DNA from: UMGS1975 sp959600905
GTDB lineage: Bacteria > Bacillota > Clostridia > Christensenellales > QAND01
Assembly: GCA_959600905.1 (NCBI GenBank)
Contig: CAUGNO010000007.1
Coordinates: 60,412-124,411, forward strand
Reading direction: 5' to 3'
Length of the DNA stretch: 64,000 bases
Shown: positions 42,056 to 51,049 of the stretch, piece by piece
How positions within the stretch are numbered: the stretch's first letter is position 1
How the letters are laid out: every line of letters begins with the position of its first letter
The notes under the pieces: generated by a model
What the model was told of the DNA's origin: nothing
Seen by the model: the letters and a program-made list of their open reading frames with translations, nothing else
Database searches by the model: none
Translations under genes and position numbers: made by a program

Positions 42056-42084
42056 TTGCATTTGGTCGATAAAATTCGTATAAT
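42056..42084 (+). promoter_or_regulatory. Promoter of the cation efflux gene
   Basis: TTGCAT at 42056-42061, a 17-bp spacer and a perfect TATAAT at 42079-42084. Confidence 0.8.
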
Positions 42085-42124
42085 AAAAAAGTTCGGAATC
42101 AATGCAGCGGAAGGAGGAGAAGCG

Positions 42125-43291
42125 ATGACGGATTTTTTGGTCAGGCATTTTGTAAAACAGGATCTGAAGAGCCAAAAAGGGCGCCAGCAGGTAGGCCAGC
42201 TGGGCGGCATTGCCGGCATCTTTCTAAACCTGCTACTGTTTGCGGCCAAGTTTACCGCGGGCTCGCTGACGGGTTCCATCGCCATTACGGCGGATGCGTT
42301 CAACAACCTATCCGATGCCGGCTCCTCCATCGTTACGCTGGTAGGGTTCAAGATGGCGGGCGCGCCGGCCGACCCGGAGCATCCCTTTGGCCATGGCCGG
42401 ATCGAATATATTGCCGGGCTTATCGTTTCGCTGATCATCATTATGATGGGGTTCGAGCTGTTCAAGGGCTCGGCAGAGAAGATTTTTCAGCCTGAGGCGG
42501 TCTCCTTCAGCTGGCTTTCTATCGGCATTTTGCTGCTTTCCATTGCGGTGAAGGGCTGGATGTGCCTGTTTAACCGCAAGCTGGGCAGGATGATTGGCTC
42601 CACAGCCATGCAGGCCACGGCGATGGACAGCCTCAGCGATGTAGCGGCCACGACGGCCGTGCTGCTGGGTACAGCCATCACCGCGGCAACTGGCGTGCTG
42701 CTGGATGGGTATTTGGGCGTACTGGTGGCGCTGTTCATCATGTATACCGGCTTTAGCACGGCCAACGATACGCTGAAACCGCTTTTGGGCAAGGCGCCGG
42801 ATCAAGATTTTGTCGAAGAAATACAGCAAACCGTGCTGGCCCATGAGCAGATCGTGGGCATCCATGACCTCATCGTACACGATTACGGCCCAGGCCGGTG
42901 CATGGTCTCTTTGCATGCCGAGGTGCCCAGCGACAGCGATATATTGGAAATGCATGATCTCATCGACATGGCAGAGCATGAGCTGCACGAAAAATTTAAC
43001 TGCGAGGCCGTGATCCATATGGACCCCATCGTCACCAACGACGCGGTGACAAACCGCATGCATGACGCCGTCGTCTCACTGGTTAAGGGCATAGACCCGG
43101 CGCTGTCCATCCATGATTTCCGCATGGTGCAGGGGCCTACGCATACCAACTTGATCTTTGATGTTGTGATGCCGTTTCGCTTTAAGATGACGGAAAAGGA
43201 GCTGATACAGGCCATCAGCACCCAAGTACGCCAGATGGAAGACCATGTGTATTATGCGGTCGTCAATGTCGACCGCTCGTATGTTTCGTGA
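42125..43291 (+). CDS. Cation diffusion facilitator family transporter
   Basis: 388 residues from ATG 42125 behind GGAGGAG. Membrane part of about six helices with the family metal sites: ADAFNNLSD in helix 2, HPFGHGRIEY after helix 3 and MDSLSDVAAT in helix 5. A His/Asp-rich cytoplasmic domain follows (LIVHDYGPGRCMVSLHAEVP). It exports a divalent metal such as Zn, Mn or Fe against protons; the ligand set does not settle which. The extended C-terminus beyond the usual 300 residues suggests a second small cytoplasmic domain. Confidence 0.92.
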   Translation: MTDFLVRHFVKQDLKSQKGRQQVGQLGGIAGIFLNLLLFAAKFTAGSLTGSIAITADAFNNLSDAGSSIVTLVGFKMAGAPADPEHPFGHGRIEYIAGLIVSLIIIMMGFELFKGSAEKIFQPEAVSFSWLSIGILLLSIAVKGWMCLFNRKLGRMIGSTAMQATAMDSLSDVAATTAVLLGTAITAATGVLLDGYLGVLVALFIMYTGFSTANDTLKPLLGKAPDQDFVEEIQQTVLAHEQIVGIHDLIVHDYGPGRCMVSLHAEVPSDSDILEMHDLIDMAEHELHEKFNCEAVIHMDPIVTNDAVTNRMHDAVVSLVKGIDPALSIHDFRMVQGPTHTNLIFDVVMPFRFKMTEKELIQAISTQVRQMEDHVYYAVVNVDRSYVS

Positions 43292-43308
43292 AAAATGCAA
43301 AGAAACGG

Positions 43309-43337
43309 TAGACAGCGCCCTATCTGTGTGATATAAT
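43309..43337 (+). promoter_or_regulatory. pyr operon promoter
   Basis: TAGACA at 43309-43314, a 17-bp spacer and TATAAT at 43332-43337, giving a leader of about 315 nt before pyrB. Confidence 0.8.
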
Positions 43338-43361
43338 GTCAAAAATTGTGAACAATGCCCT

Positions 43362-43391
43362 TTAAATCGGTCCCGTGAGGCCGGCAAGGAG
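43362..43391 (+). promoter_or_regulatory. PyrR-binding loop (anti-antiterminator)
   Basis: AATCGGTCCCGTGAGGCCGG matches the PyrR RNA consensus (UCCNGNGAGGYY). With UMP bound, PyrR holds this hairpin and lets the terminator at 43431-43464 form. The competing antiterminator would pair CAAAACC with the later GGGTTGTTTTG. pyrR is not in the window. Confidence 0.85.
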
Positions 43392-43430
43392 ACAAGCAAA
43401 ACCAAAGCAGTGCAATGGGGTTGTTTTGTT

Positions 43431-43464
43431 GCGCCTTGCCACCCTTTTGGCAGGGCGTTTTTTT
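43431..43464 (+). terminator. pyr leader attenuator 1
   Basis: CGCCTTGCCA pairs with TGGCAGGGCG (one G-T pair) across a CCCTTT loop, followed by seven T residues. It lies after the PyrR-binding loop at the standard distance. Confidence 0.88.
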
Positions 43465-43487
43465 GAGCCACGGAAAGGAAGACATTC

Positions 43488-43661
43488 ATGCAGACGATAA
43501 TGCATACCCAAACCGGCCTGGATGCTTTTCATCCGCAGACGCTGTTCAAAACGCCTGTGCGGCTTGGTGTTTCCTTTTACAACCGGAGCTTTTTCCCCGG
43601 TTGTTTTTTTATGCAGACAGACGGTGAAAAAATACAGAAGAAAGAGGATGGGGCGAGATGA
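43488..43661 (+). CDS. 57-residue leader ORF overlapping the pyrB start
   Basis: ATG 43488 lies behind GGAAAGGAAG and opens MQTIMHTQTGLDAFHPQTLF, continuing through RSFFPGCFF to a TGA at 43659-43661 that overlaps the pyrB ATG (ATGA). The second terminator is inside the ORF. Layout and the Phe-rich segment over the terminator recall the pyrL leader peptide of enteric pyrBI, where ribosome position decides attenuation. Translation also could couple to pyrB. The resemblance is one of arrangement; expression is not shown. Confidence 0.5.
   Translation: MQTIMHTQTGLDAFHPQTLFKTPVRLGVSFYNRSFFPGCFFMQTDGEKIQKKEDGAR
43579..43610 (+). terminator. pyr leader attenuator 2
   Basis: ACAACCGG and CCGGTTGT form a perfect stem followed by six T residues, 48 bp before pyrB. 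A weak PyrR-loop-like GCCTGTGCGGCTT lies just upstream at about 43555-43567. Confidence 0.8.
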
Positions 43662-44578
43662 AACAGGATATTCTGGGCCTGCGCAATGTGCCGAGAGAGA
43701 CGATAGAAAAAATTCTTTCCACGGCGGCGGAGATGAAGGAAAAGCTGATGCGCGGAGAGAAAAAGCTGCCGTATCTGGCAGGCAAAAGCGTGGTGACGCT
43801 GTTTTACGAAAACAGCACCCGCACCCGCATGAGCTTTGAGCTGGCCAGCAAATATATGTCCGCGTCGGCGGCGAATATTTCCGCCAGCGCCAGCTCGGTA
43901 CAAAAGGGAGAAACGCTCATCGATACCGGCTGTACGCTGGATCAGATGGGTACGGATGTGATCATCATCCGCCATCCGATGAGCGGCGCCGCCAAGCTGC
44001 TGGCGGCGCATACAAACGCCAGCGTCATCAACGCGGGCGACGGGATGAACGAGCACCCTACCCAGGCGCTGTTGGATATGCTGACCATGCAGCAGGTATT
44101 TGGGCGCCTGGAAGGGCTGAAGGTAGCCATCATCGGCGATGTGCAGCACAGCCGCGTAGCGCGCAGCAATTTTTGGGGGCTGACCACCATGGGCGCCGAG
44201 GTAAAAATGGCAGCGCCGGAAACGCTGATCCCCAAGGATATGCAGGCGTTGGGCGTAGACATTTGTTCGGATGTGTCGCATGCGCTGCGCGATGCGGACG
44301 TAGTGATGGGCCTTCGCATGCAGCGTGAGCGCCAGGAAGCGGGGCTGGTGCCCAGCTACCGGGAATACAGCCGTTATTTCGGCATCGACCGTGAACGCAT
44401 GAAATTGGCAAAGCCCAATGCCATCGTCCTTCATCCCGGCCCGTTGAACCGCGGGGTGGAAATGACCAGCGAGGTGGCGGACGGCCCGCAGTCGTACATC
44501 AGAGAGCAGGTTACCAACGGCGTGGCGGTGCGCATGGCGCTGCTGTATCTGCTGACACGGGAAGGAGAAGAAAAATGA
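43658..44578 (+). CDS. pyrB: Aspartate carbamoyltransferase catalytic subunit
   Basis: 306 residues, full length. It carries the carbamoyl-phosphate motif NSTRTRMSFE, a KGETLIDTG lysine loop, and HPTQALLDML. It condenses carbamoyl phosphate with aspartate, the committed step of UMP synthesis. No pyrI regulatory subunit is present, as in Gram-positive class B enzymes. First gene of an eight-gene operon; its end overlaps pyrC by 4 bp. It is preceded by the two-terminator leader. Confidence 0.97.
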   Translation: MKQDILGLRNVPRETIEKILSTAAEMKEKLMRGEKKLPYLAGKSVVTLFYENSTRTRMSFELASKYMSASAANISASASSVQKGETLIDTGCTLDQMGTDVIIIRHPMSGAAKLLAAHTNASVINAGDGMNEHPTQALLDMLTMQQVFGRLEGLKVAIIGDVQHSRVARSNFWGLTTMGAEVKMAAPETLIPKDMQALGVDICSDVSHALRDADVVMGLRMQRERQEAGLVPSYREYSRYFGIDRERMKLAKPNAIVLHPGPLNRGVEMTSEVADGPQSYIREQVTNGVAVRMALLYLLTREGEEK

Positions 44579-45864
44579 AAACGCTGATTCAAAACGGAAC
44601 CGTAGTAAATCCTAAAGGCGCGCAGGGACGCTTGGATATTTTGATAGAAAACGGCGTCATCGTACAGATGGCGGAGCACTTGGCAGCGGACGATGCCGTG
44701 GTGGTGGAGGCTGCGGGCAAAACGGTGTGCCCCGGCTTTTGCGATATGCACGTGCATTTCCGTGAACCGGGCCAGGAATATAAGGAGACCATCCGTACCG
44801 GGGCGATGGCGGCGGTGGCGGGCGGCTTTACCAGCGTGGCCTGCATGCCGAATACCAGCCCGGTGGTAGATAACCAGGCGCTGGTGCGCTATATCCTGGA
44901 AAAGGCGAGGGAAGCAAACCTGGCCAAGGTCTACCCCATCGCCTGCATCACCAAGGGCATGCAGGGGAAGGAATTGACGGAAATGGGCCTTTTGCAGGAG
45001 GCAGGGGCCATCGCGTTTTCGGACGACGGGCGGCCGGTAGAAAACAGCCGTATGATGAAGCTGGCTCTGCAATACGCCAAGCAGTTTGGCGCGCTGCTCA
45101 TTTCCCATTGCGAGGACTTGGCTTTGGCCGAGCACGGCGTGATGAACCTGGGCAAGACCAGCACCCTGCTGGGCCTGCCCGGCATCCCCAGCGCATGCGA
45201 GGATGTGATGATCGCCCGCGAAGTGATCCTGGCAGAAATGCTGGATACCAAGGTGCATATTGCGCATGTATCCACCAAAACGGGCTGCCAGCTCATCCGC
45301 GAGGCCAAGGCGCGCGGCGTAAAGGTCACGGCGGAGACGGCGCCGCATTACCTGGTGGCCACGGATGCGCTGGTAGAGAGCATGGATACGGCGACAAAGG
45401 TAAACCCGCCGCTTCGCGAAGAGGCGGACCGGCAAGCCATCATACAGGGCGTGATGGACGGCACGCTGGATGTCATCATCACCGACCACGCGCCGCACCA
45501 TGCCGACGACAAGGAGGTAGAATATAACAGCGCGGCCAACGGCATTGTGGGTCTGGAAACCTCCTTTGCCTTGAGCTATACTGAACTTGTCGCAAAGCAC
45601 GGCATGCCGATTGCCCAGCTGGTAGAAAAGATGAGCGTGCGCCCGCATGAGATCTTGGGCATAGAGGGCGGCGTGCTGGCGGAAGGAAAGCCTGCTGATA
45701 TTGCCATGGTAGATCTGAATTGGCAGGGCAAGATCGATAAAAACAGCTTTTATTCCAAAGGACGCAATACCCCGTTCGACGGCTGGCAGGTGCAGGGCCG
45801 CGTCACGGATACGTTTGTAGACGGCCGCCATGTTTATCAAAACGGTGCAATAGTAAAGGAGTAA
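44575..45864 (+). CDS. pyrC: Dihydroorotase
   Basis: 429 residues, the length of type I dihydroorotases. Zinc ligands appear in DMHVHFREPG, further His in SHCED and HIAHVS, and the catalytic Asp in ITDHAPHHADD. It closes carbamoyl aspartate to dihydroorotate. It overlaps pyrB at ATGA, so the two are translationally coupled, and pyrF starts 3 bp downstream. Confidence 0.97.
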   Translation: MKTLIQNGTVVNPKGAQGRLDILIENGVIVQMAEHLAADDAVVVEAAGKTVCPGFCDMHVHFREPGQEYKETIRTGAMAAVAGGFTSVACMPNTSPVVDNQALVRYILEKAREANLAKVYPIACITKGMQGKELTEMGLLQEAGAIAFSDDGRPVENSRMMKLALQYAKQFGALLISHCEDLALAEHGVMNLGKTSTLLGLPGIPSACEDVMIAREVILAEMLDTKVHIAHVSTKTGCQLIREAKARGVKVTAETAPHYLVATDALVESMDTATKVNPPLREEADRQAIIQGVMDGTLDVIITDHAPHHADDKEVEYNSAANGIVGLETSFALSYTELVAKHGMPIAQLVEKMSVRPHEILGIEGGVLAEGKPADIAMVDLNWQGKIDKNSFYSKGRNTPFDGWQVQGRVTDTFVDGRHVYQNGAIVKE

Positions 45865-45867
45865 GCC

Positions 45868-46746
45868 ATGATATTTGATACGCTGGCCCAGGCCATTGGG
45901 CAAAAGAAAAACCCCACCTGCGTGGGGCTGGATACACAGAAAACGCATGTGCCGGAGGAGATTGCGCAACGGTACGATATGCATACGCAGGCCGGCGCAG
46001 CGGACGCCATTGCCGCCTACAACGCTGCGCTCATCGAAGCGCTGCGGGACATCGTGCCGGCCGTCAAGGTGCAGGTAGCCTACTATGAAACGCTGGGCGT
46101 GCCCGGGATGCAGGCTTTTGTCAAGACATTGCAGATGGCAAAGCAGGCAGGGCTCATCACCATTGCGGACTGCAAGCGCAACGACATCGCCTCCACGGCA
46201 GGGGCGTATGCCGCCGCGTATTTGGCGGACAATGCGCCGATGGAAACGGATATTTTGACCATCAACCCCTATTTGGGCGAGGACGGCGTACTGCCGTTTT
46301 TGCAGGCCAACAGTGAAAAGGCAGTGTTTGCGCTGGTTAAGACCAGCAATCCCTCCTCAGTGGATGTGCAGGATCTGCGCCTTGCAGACGGGCGCACCGT
46401 GTTTGAGGCCGTAGGGGATCTGGTGGAGGCCTGGGGGCAGGCCAACATCGGCGCCTGCGGCTACTCCAACTGCGGCGCGGTGGTAGGGGCCACGCACCCC
46501 ACCCAGGGCGCGCTGCTGAGAAAGCGCATGCCGCACACGTTTTTCCTGCTGCCCGGCTACGGTGCGCAGGGTGCTTCGGCCAAGGACATCGTGGGCATGT
46601 TTGATGAAAACGGCGGCGGGGCCATTGTCAACAACTCGCGCGGCATCATAGCGGCTTGGCAGAAAACGGACAAGCCGGCGGTAGAGGCGGCGGTGGAGGC
46701 TGCCCAGCGCATGCAGGAGGACCTGGCAGCGCATCTGCCGCTGTAA
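45868..46746 (+). CDS. pyrF: Orotidine 5'-phosphate decarboxylase (type 2)
   Basis: 292 residues, longer than the common 230-residue form and matching the type 2 subfamily. GLDTQKTHVPEE opens the barrel, and DCKRNDIASTAGAYA holds the Asp-Lys-Asp catalytic set. PGYGAQGAS and the GAIVNNSRGI phosphate loop close it. It decarboxylates OMP to UMP, the last step of the pathway. Spacing to its neighbours is tight. Confidence 0.95.
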   Translation: MIFDTLAQAIGQKKNPTCVGLDTQKTHVPEEIAQRYDMHTQAGAADAIAAYNAALIEALRDIVPAVKVQVAYYETLGVPGMQAFVKTLQMAKQAGLITIADCKRNDIASTAGAYAAAYLADNAPMETDILTINPYLGEDGVLPFLQANSEKAVFALVKTSNPSSVDVQDLRLADGRTVFEAVGDLVEAWGQANIGACGYSNCGAVVGATHPTQGALLRKRMPHTFFLLPGYGAQGASAKDIVGMFDENGGGAIVNNSRGIIAAWQKTDKPAVEAAVEAAQRMQEDLAAHLPL

Positions 46747-46763
46747 AGGGAGATAAAACGGAC

Positions 46764-47816
46764 ATGGCAACAGCATATTTGGCATTGGAAGATAAAAGCG
46801 TATACCAGGGCCAGGCCTTTGGCGCATTGCACCAGGCCGAAGGCGAAGTGGTATTCAATACGGGGATGACGGGGTATCAGGAGGTGCTGACAGACCCTTC
46901 CTATTGCGGACAGATCGTCACCATGACCTATCCGCTCATTGGCAATTACGGCGTAAACGACAGCGATCCGGAATCCGCCCATCCGCAGGTCCGCGGCTTT
47001 ATCGTGCGTGAATACAGCCAGCTGCCCAGCAACTGGAAATGCCAGCAGGATCTGGATACCTACCTAAAGCAGGCGGGGATCATGGCGCTGTGCGGTATTG
47101 ATACCCGTATGCTGACAAAGCGTTTGCGTAACCACGGCACCCTGCGCGGCAGGCTGTGCTTGGCGCCGCCGACAGAGGAGGATTTTGCGCAGATCCGCCG
47201 CATCCGCATCGACCACCCCGTGCAGCAGGTCACCTGCCAGGCGGCGTATGAGCTGCCGGGCACGGGCAAGCGCGTAGCTGTGCTGGATTTCGGCCTGAAA
47301 AGATCCATTTTGACCTCTTTGCAAACGCGGGGCTGTGCGCTTCGCGTGTTTCCCGCGCTTACAAAGGCGGAGGAGGTCTTGGCCTGGAACCCGGACGGCA
47401 TCATGCTCACCAACGGGCCGGGCGACCCTAAGGACAACGGCGAAATTATCGAGGAAGTGAAAAAGCTGATCGGTCAAAGGCCGATTTTCGGCATCTGCCT
47501 GGGGCATCAGCTCATGGCGCTGGCAAACGGCGCGGATACCGAAAAGCTGAAATACGGCCACCGCGGGGCCAACCACCCGGTCAAGGACCTAGACAGCGGG
47601 CGGGTGTGCATCACCAGCCAGAACCATGGCTATACCGTCAGCGCTGCGTCGCTGAAGGACAATATGCGCATCAGCCATGTCAACTGGAACGACCGGACCA
47701 TTGAAGGCCTGGTCTATACCGACCATCCGAGCTTTACGGTGCAGTTTCATCCCGAGGCTGCGCCGGGGCCGCAGGATACCGCTTACCTGTTCGACAGGTT
47801 TGTGGCAATGATGTAA
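46764..47816 (+). CDS. carA: Carbamoyl-phosphate synthase small subunit
   Basis: 350 residues from ATG 46764; the frame upstream runs back into pyrF and is not used. N-terminal domain with GEVVFNTGMTGYQEVLTDPSY. The C-terminal class I glutaminase has the nucleophile in FGICLGHQLMA and the His-Glu pair in QFHPEAAPGP. It releases ammonia from glutamine for CarB. The ribosome site AAGGGAG is short, 15 bp upstream. carB follows 11 bp later. Confidence 0.97.
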   Translation: MATAYLALEDKSVYQGQAFGALHQAEGEVVFNTGMTGYQEVLTDPSYCGQIVTMTYPLIGNYGVNDSDPESAHPQVRGFIVREYSQLPSNWKCQQDLDTYLKQAGIMALCGIDTRMLTKRLRNHGTLRGRLCLAPPTEEDFAQIRRIRIDHPVQQVTCQAAYELPGTGKRVAVLDFGLKRSILTSLQTRGCALRVFPALTKAEEVLAWNPDGIMLTNGPGDPKDNGEIIEEVKKLIGQRPIFGICLGHQLMALANGADTEKLKYGHRGANHPVKDLDSGRVCITSQNHGYTVSAASLKDNMRISHVNWNDRTIEGLVYTDHPSFTVQFHPEAAPGPQDTAYLFDRFVAMM

Positions 47817-47827
47817 GGAGGCGTACC

Positions 47828-50800
47828 ATGCCAAAACGTGAGGATATCAAAAAAGTATTGGTCATCGGCAGCGGCCCCATCATCATCGGCCAGGCTGCAG
47901 AGTTTGACTATGCGGGCACACAGGCCTGCCGGGCGCTGAAGGAAGAGGGCATCGAGGTAGTGCTCATCAATTCCAACCCGGCGACCATCATGACGGATAC
48001 CGACATTGCGGACAAAGTATACCTGGAGCCGCTGCATGCCGAGGTCATTAAAAACATCATCCGCAAGGAAAAGCCGGACAGCATTCTGCCCACCCTCGGC
48101 GGGCAGACGGGGCTGAATCTTGCCATGGAGTTGGCAGAATGTGGCTTTTTGGAAGAGCATGGCGTGCGGCTTTTGGGCACCAACGTGGATTCCATCCGTA
48201 AGGCAGAGGACCGCGAGGCGTTCAAGGAAACGATGGAAAAAATCGGTGAGCCCTGCATAGAAAGCGAGATTGTAACGCAGGTGGACCAGGCGTTGGCCTT
48301 TGCGGAAAAGGTGGGATATCCCGTGATCGTGCGGCCCGCCTACACGCTGGGCGGCACGGGCGGCGGCATCGCGGACAACGCCGGCCAGCTGGCGGAGATT
48401 TGCGCCGACGGCCTGCACCTGTCCCGCGTGCACCAATGCCTCATCGAAAAGAGCATTGCGGGCTGGAAAGAAATCGAATACGAGGTGATGCGGGATAAAA
48501 ACGGCACCTGCATCATCGTGTGCAATATGGAAAATGTAGACCCTGTGGGCGTGCATACCGGCGATAGCATCGTCGTGGCGCCGTCGCAGACCCTGCGCGA
48601 TGCCGAGTACCAAATGCTGCGTACGGCTTCCATCAACATCATCAGCGCGCTGGGCATCGAGGGCGGCTGCAATGTGCAGTACGCTTTGAACCCGGACAGC
48701 ATGCAGTACGCCGTCATCGAGGTAAACCCGCGCGTCAGCCGCTCGTCGGCGCTGGCCAGCAAGGCCACCGGCTACCCCATTGCCAAGGTATCCGCCAAGA
48801 TCGCCATCGGCTATGGCCTGGATGAGATTCCCAATGCCGTGACAGGCAAAACCTTTGCCTGCTTCGAGCCGACGCTGGATTATGTCGTTGTCAAGTTCCC
48901 GCGCTGGCCGTTTGATAAATTCACCAAGGCGGACAGGACGCTGGGCACCAAGATGAAAGCGACCGGCGAAGTGATGAGCATTGGCGGCAGCTTTGAAGCC
49001 GCCCTGCAAAAGGCGGTGCGCTCGCTGGAGCTCAACATGCATTCCATGGAATGGCGCAGGGGCCCGGCCTTGACGGATGAGCAGGTCGTCCAGGCGCTGC
49101 ATACCCAGGATGATGAGCGCATTTTCTGCGTGGCGGAGGCGCTGCGCCGCGGTGTCTCGTACGATACCATCCACGACATTACAAAAATAGACCGATGGTT
49201 TTTGGATAAGCTGCATCACATCGTGGCGCAGGAGGAAGCCGTCAAGCAGCAGGGCTTCGGCTATTTAACGCCGGAGACGATGAAGCAGCTCAAACGCCTG
49301 GGCATGGCGGACAAGGCCATTGCCGGGTGGGTAGGCAAGACAGAGCCGGAGATCCGCGCGCTGCGCAAGCAGTGGGGCGTTTTGCCCACCTATAAGATGG
49401 TGGATACCTGCGGAGCGGAGTTTGACGCCGTCAGCCCGTATTACTATTCCACTTACGACGAAGAGAACGAAGCGCATAAAAGCGAACAAAAAACCGTAGT
49501 GGTGCTGGGCAGCGGCCCTATCCGCATCGGCCAGGGCGTGGAGTTTGACTATTGCTCGGTGCACTGCATCTGGGCGCTGAAAAAAGCAGGGTATGATACC
49601 GTCATCATCAATAACAACCCGGAAACGGTATCCACCGATTTTGATACCTCCGACCGCTTATACTTTGAGCCGCTGACCACCGAAGAAATGCTCAACGTGC
49701 TGGATGTGGAGCAGCCTGTGGGCGTGGTGGTGCAGTTCGGTGGGCAGACCGCCATCAAGCTGGCCAAGGATGTGGAGGCAGCCGGCGTGCCCATCCTGGG
49801 CACGCAGCTCAAGGACATTGACGCTGCCGAGGACAGGGAAGAGTTTGATGCGCTGCTGGAGCGCCTGCACATGGCGCGCCCGGCGGGCCATACGGTGTTT
49901 ACCACGGAAGAAGCGCTCAAGGCTGCCAACCAGCTGGGCTACCCCGTGCTGGTGCGCCCCTCGTATGTGCTGGGTGGACAGGGCATGGAGATTGCCTGGA
50001 ACGATGCGGACATCCGCGAGTATATGGCCATCATCCAGATCAACGAGCAGGAGCATCCCATTTTGGTGGATAAATATCTCTATGGCAAGGAATTTGAGGT
50101 GGATGCCATCTGCGACGGCAAGGATGTGCTGATTCCCGGCATCATGGAGCATATTGAGCGGGCCGGCATCCATTCCGGCGACTCCATTTCGGTGTACCCG
50201 GCCGTATCGCTGAGCCCCCGGCTTCAGCAAAAGATGATCGATACCACCATCAAGCTGGCGCATGAGCTGCATGTAGTCGGCATGATCAATATCCAATACA
50301 TTGTCTATGCCAACGAGCTGTACCTCATCGAGGTAAACCCGCGTTCCTCGCGCACCGTGCCGTATATCAGCAAGGTCACGGGCGTGCCGCTGATCCAGCT
50401 GGCCACCAATGCGGTGCTGGGCCAGTCGCTTCAAAGCCAGGGCTATCAAACTGGGCTGGCGCCGTGGGGCGGGTCGTATGCCGTCAAGGTGCCTGTATTT
50501 TCGTTTGAAAAGCTGCCGCAGCTGGAGGTCAGCCTGGGGCCGGAGATGAAATCCACCGGCGAGGTGCTGGGCGTGGACAAGGACTATACCCGCGCCGTGT
50601 TAAAGGGCTTGATGGGCGCGGGGATGACCATCCCGCAGAAGGGGGCGGTGCTGCTGTCCATCGCGGACAACGATAAGCAGGATGTGCTGCCCATTGCAGA
50701 GGACTTGGCAGCCCTGGGATATAAGCTTTACGCTACGGCAGGCACAACACAGCTGTTGAATAAGAGCTTTGTGCCGGCCAATATGGTGCGGCGCATCAAG

Positions 50801-51049
50801 GAGTCTTCGCCCAATATGATGGACCTGATCCACGCCGGCGAGGTCTGCCTGATTTTGAATACGCCGACCAAAGGCCGCCACAGCGAGCGCGACGGATTCC
50901 GCCTGCGCCGCGCGGCCACGGAGTATAAAATTACATGCCTGACAAGCCTGGACACCGCCGCAGCGCTGGTGGCCGGGCTAAAGCTGGGGCTTACGGAAAA
51001 GGACGTAACCCCGGTGGGCTTACATGAAATACAGGGAGGAGACCAATGA
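47828..51049 (+). CDS. carB: Carbamoyl-phosphate synthase large subunit
   Basis: 1073 residues, full length. Two homologous ATP-grasp halves each start with a related motif, VIGSGPIIIGQAAEFDYAGT in the first and LGSGPIRIGQGVEFDY in the second. Both have the glycine-rich ATP loops and EVNPRVSRSSAL or EVNPRSSRTVPY. The final 150 residues form the MGS-like allosteric domain (LATAGTTQLLN-like region). It uses two ATP, bicarbonate and ammonia to make carbamoyl phosphate. It overlaps pyrK by 4 bp. Confidence 0.98.
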   Translation: MPKREDIKKVLVIGSGPIIIGQAAEFDYAGTQACRALKEEGIEVVLINSNPATIMTDTDIADKVYLEPLHAEVIKNIIRKEKPDSILPTLGGQTGLNLAMELAECGFLEEHGVRLLGTNVDSIRKAEDREAFKETMEKIGEPCIESEIVTQVDQALAFAEKVGYPVIVRPAYTLGGTGGGIADNAGQLAEICADGLHLSRVHQCLIEKSIAGWKEIEYEVMRDKNGTCIIVCNMENVDPVGVHTGDSIVVAPSQTLRDAEYQMLRTASINIISALGIEGGCNVQYALNPDSMQYAVIEVNPRVSRSSALASKATGYPIAKVSAKIAIGYGLDEIPNAVTGKTFACFEPTLDYVVVKFPRWPFDKFTKADRTLGTKMKATGEVMSIGGSFEAALQKAVRSLELNMHSMEWRRGPALTDEQVVQALHTQDDERIFCVAEALRRGVSYDTIHDITKIDRWFLDKLHHIVAQEEAVKQQGFGYLTPETMKQLKRLGMADKAIAGWVGKTEPEIRALRKQWGVLPTYKMVDTCGAEFDAVSPYYYSTYDEENEAHKSEQKTVVVLGSGPIRIGQGVEFDYCSVHCIWALKKAGYDTVIINNNPETVSTDFDTSDRLYFEPLTTEEMLNVLDVEQPVGVVVQFGGQTAIKLAKDVEAAGVPILGTQLKDIDAAEDREEFDALLERLHMARPAGHTVFTTEEALKAANQLGYPVLVRPSYVLGGQGMEIAWNDADIREYMAIIQINEQEHPILVDKYLYGKEFEVDAICDGKDVLIPGIMEHIERAGIHSGDSISVYPAVSLSPRLQQKMIDTTIKLAHELHVVGMINIQYIVYANELYLIEVNPRSSRTVPYISKVTGVPLIQLATNAVLGQSLQSQGYQTGLAPWGGSYAVKVPVFSFEKLPQLEVSLGPEMKSTGEVLGVDKDYTRAVLKGLMGAGMTIPQKGAVLLSIADNDKQDVLPIAEDLAALGYKLYATAGTTQLLNKSFVPANMVRRIKESSPNMMDLIHAGEVCLILNTPTKGRHSERDGFRLRRAATEYKITCLTSLDTAAALVAGLKLGLTEKDVTPVGLHEIQGGDQ

